This document shows positions 15,947 through 16,963 of a DNA stretch of 16,963 nucleotides, piece by piece. The stretch lies in contig DJWZ01000047.1 of assembly GCA_002449535.1 (NCBI GenBank), forward strand, positions 1-16,963, in the 5' to 3' direction. Source of the DNA: Prevotellaceae bacterium UBA7017 (GTDB lineage Bacteria > Bacteroidota > Bacteroidia > Bacteroidales > Bacteroidaceae). How positions within the stretch are numbered: position 1 is the first letter of the stretch; each line of letters begins with the position of its first letter. The translations under genes and the position numbers were made by a program. Below the pieces are notes generated by a model that did not search any database, was not told where the DNA came from, and saw nothing but the letters and a program-made list of their open reading frames with translations.

Positions 15947-15954
15947 CAAAGATA
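15947..15954 (-). promoter_or_regulatory. Promoter -7 box for the leftward operon
   Basis: On the minus strand this reads TATCTTTG, matching TAnnTTTG; no clear -33 TTTG is seen. Transcription would start near 15940, about 20 nt before the ATG at 15920 and downstream of the ATG at 15968, which rules out the longer start. Confidence 0.7.
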
Positions 15955-15996
15955 CAAAAAAATGTCAATATTTACATGTTTTGAAGATTTTTTTTG

Positions 15997-16004
15997 TAAC
16001 TTTG
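15997..16004 (+). promoter_or_regulatory. Promoter -7 box for the AICAR transformylase gene
   Basis: TAACTTTG matches TAnnTTTG. The nearest TTTG upstream (15980-15983) is only 13 bp away, too close for the usual -33 spacing, so the -33 element is weak or absent. The transcript would start near 16011, about 25 nt before ATG 16037. Confidence 0.65.
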
Positions 16005-16036
16005 CCCGCAAAAAGTAAAATAAACATTTCATTCTA

Positions 16037-16963
16037 ATGAAAGAATTAACACTTAAGTATGGCTGCAACCCTAATCAAAAGCCATCACGCATATTCATGG
16101 CAGAGGGAGCTGCCAATGGTGGAGAACTACCTATAGAGGTTCTTAACGGTCGTCCTGGCTACATCAATTTCTTGGACGCGTTAAACTCTTGGCAGTTAGT
16201 AAAAGAATTGAAGGAAGCGACAGGTCTTCCAGCAGCAGCATCTTTCAAGCATGTTTCCCCTGCAGGTGCTTCTGTAGGTCTTCCTTTGAGTGATACACTG
16301 AAGAAAATTTACTTTGTTGATGACATCAAACTACCTTTGAGTCCTATAGCTTGTGCTTATGCAAGAGCACGTGGAGCCGACAGAATGTCTTCTTATGGTG
16401 ACTTCATTGCTCTAAGTGATGAGTGTGATGCTGTTACTGCTACACTTATAAAGCGCGAAGTCAGCGATGGCATCATAGCACCAAGCTTCAGCGAAGAGGC
16501 ACTGCAGATACTCCGCGAAAAGCGTAAAGGAACATACAACGTCATAAAGATAGATCCTAACTACAAGCCAGCACCTGTAGAGACAAAGCAGTGCTTTGGC
16601 ATCACATTTGAACAGGGGCGAAATGAAATAAAGCTCAACGACCCTGCCCTGTTTGAGAATATTCCTACAAAGCAGAAACATTTTACCGAAGAGGCAAAAC
16701 GTGACCTTATGATTGCCCTCATAACATTGAAATACACCCAGAGTAATAGCGTTTGCTACGTAAAGGATGGTCAGGCTATAGGCATTGGAGCTGGTCAGCA
16801 AAGTCGAATTCACTGCACACGTCTTGCAGGAAACAAGGCTGATATATGGTGGTTACGCCAATCTCCAAAAGTAATGAACCTGCCTTTCAAACATGATATC
16901 CGTAGAGCTGACAGAGACAATACTATAGATGTTTATATTTCTGATGACTACGAAGACGTATTA
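16037..16963 (+). CDS. AICAR transformylase, single-domain, 3' partial
   Basis: Catalyses the formyl transfer from 10-formyl-tetrahydrofolate to AICAR, the ninth step of purine synthesis, in the cytosol. 309 codons are present and the frame runs off the right edge without a stop; relatives are about 390 residues. The protein begins directly with 'LTLKYGCNPNQKPSRIF', so the N-terminal IMP cyclohydrolase domain of the usual bifunctional PurH is absent. The catalytic Lys-His pair lies in 'ASFKHVSPAG' (K71, H72; 16247-16252). 'ARARGADRMSSYGDF', 'REVSDGIIAP', 'KYTQSNSVCY' and 'GIGAGQQSRIHCTRLAG' match the transformylase half of animal ATIC almost word for word. Start ATG 16037 lies about 25 nt after the predicted transcription start; no Shine-Dalgarno is obvious. 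IMP cyclohydrolase must come from elsewhere in the genome. Confidence 0.93.
   Translation, partial: MKELTLKYGCNPNQKPSRIFMAEGAANGGELPIEVLNGRPGYINFLDALNSWQLVKELKEATGLPAAASFKHVSPAGASVGLPLSDTLKKIYFVDDIKLPLSPIACAYARARGADRMSSYGDFIALSDECDAVTATLIKREVSDGIIAPSFSEEALQILREKRKGTYNVIKIDPNYKPAPVETKQCFGITFEQGRNEIKLNDPALFENIPTKQKHFTEEAKRDLMIALITLKYTQSNSVCYVKDGQAIGIGAGQQSRIHCTRLAGNKADIWWLRQSPKVMNLPFKHDIRRADRDNTIDVYISDDYEDVL

Noticed and set aside
15921..15968. Longer start (ATG 15968) for the reductase-tail-like gene
   Set aside because: The predicted -7 promoter box (15947-15954) lies within the extension, and the extra 16 residues do not fit the family start.
16412..16813. Minus-strand frame of 133 codons at the right end
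   Set aside because: Opposite the well-conserved AICAR transformylase; a shadow frame.

Overview
The window looks like chromosomal DNA of a Bacteroidales bacterium, most likely Prevotella-like. The signs are Bacteroidetes-type promoters (TAnnTTTG at -7, in one case with TTTG at -33), many signal-peptide proteins and outer-membrane barrels, a lipoprotein, a surface protein with a Prevotella-like C-terminal tail, and a single-domain AICAR transformylase closely resembling the C-terminal half of animal ATIC. No tRNA, rRNA, CRISPR array, transposase or phage gene was seen.

Region 1 (1-9722, + strand) is a biosynthetic unit. A nonribosomal peptide synthetase, cut off at the left edge, has the order C-A-T-C-A-T-R. 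It should join two amino acids, possibly N-acylated, and release them reductively as an aldehyde. Its two A domains are almost identical in DNA but differ at predicted substrate-pocket residues. It is followed after 42 bp by an outer-membrane, TonB-receptor-like barrel protein and after a further 32 bp by a small FNT-family (formate/nitrite-type) channel. A strong bidirectional terminator closes the unit. The three genes look like one operon for making, and perhaps moving or responding to, a small peptide product.

Region 2 (9763-10939) holds two divergent small secreted proteins. One has five regularly spaced Cys-Cys pairs and a Lys/Asp-rich tail. The other is His/Tyr/Pro-rich with a C-terminal glycine zipper. 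The 208-bp intergenic region between them is full of inverted repeats and has a good promoter for the rightward gene.

Region 3 (10940-13449) has a hairpin terminator, then a well-formed promoter driving a two-gene operon. The first gene encodes a surface protein with two exact-length 78-residue repeats; the second encodes a lipoprotein with a fibronectin III-like domain. A terminator follows.

Region 4 (13448-16963) has a leftward pair: a stand-alone protein resembling the C-terminal domain of B12-dependent ribonucleotide reductase, overlapping by 11 bp a helix-hairpin-helix outer-membrane protein that starts with TTG. Divergent from it is the AICAR transformylase gene, cut by the right edge. 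No gene-free stretch exceeds about 210 bp. By eye, the NRPS is clearly richer in G+C than the genes from 11 kb onward. The most notable system is the NRPS operon.
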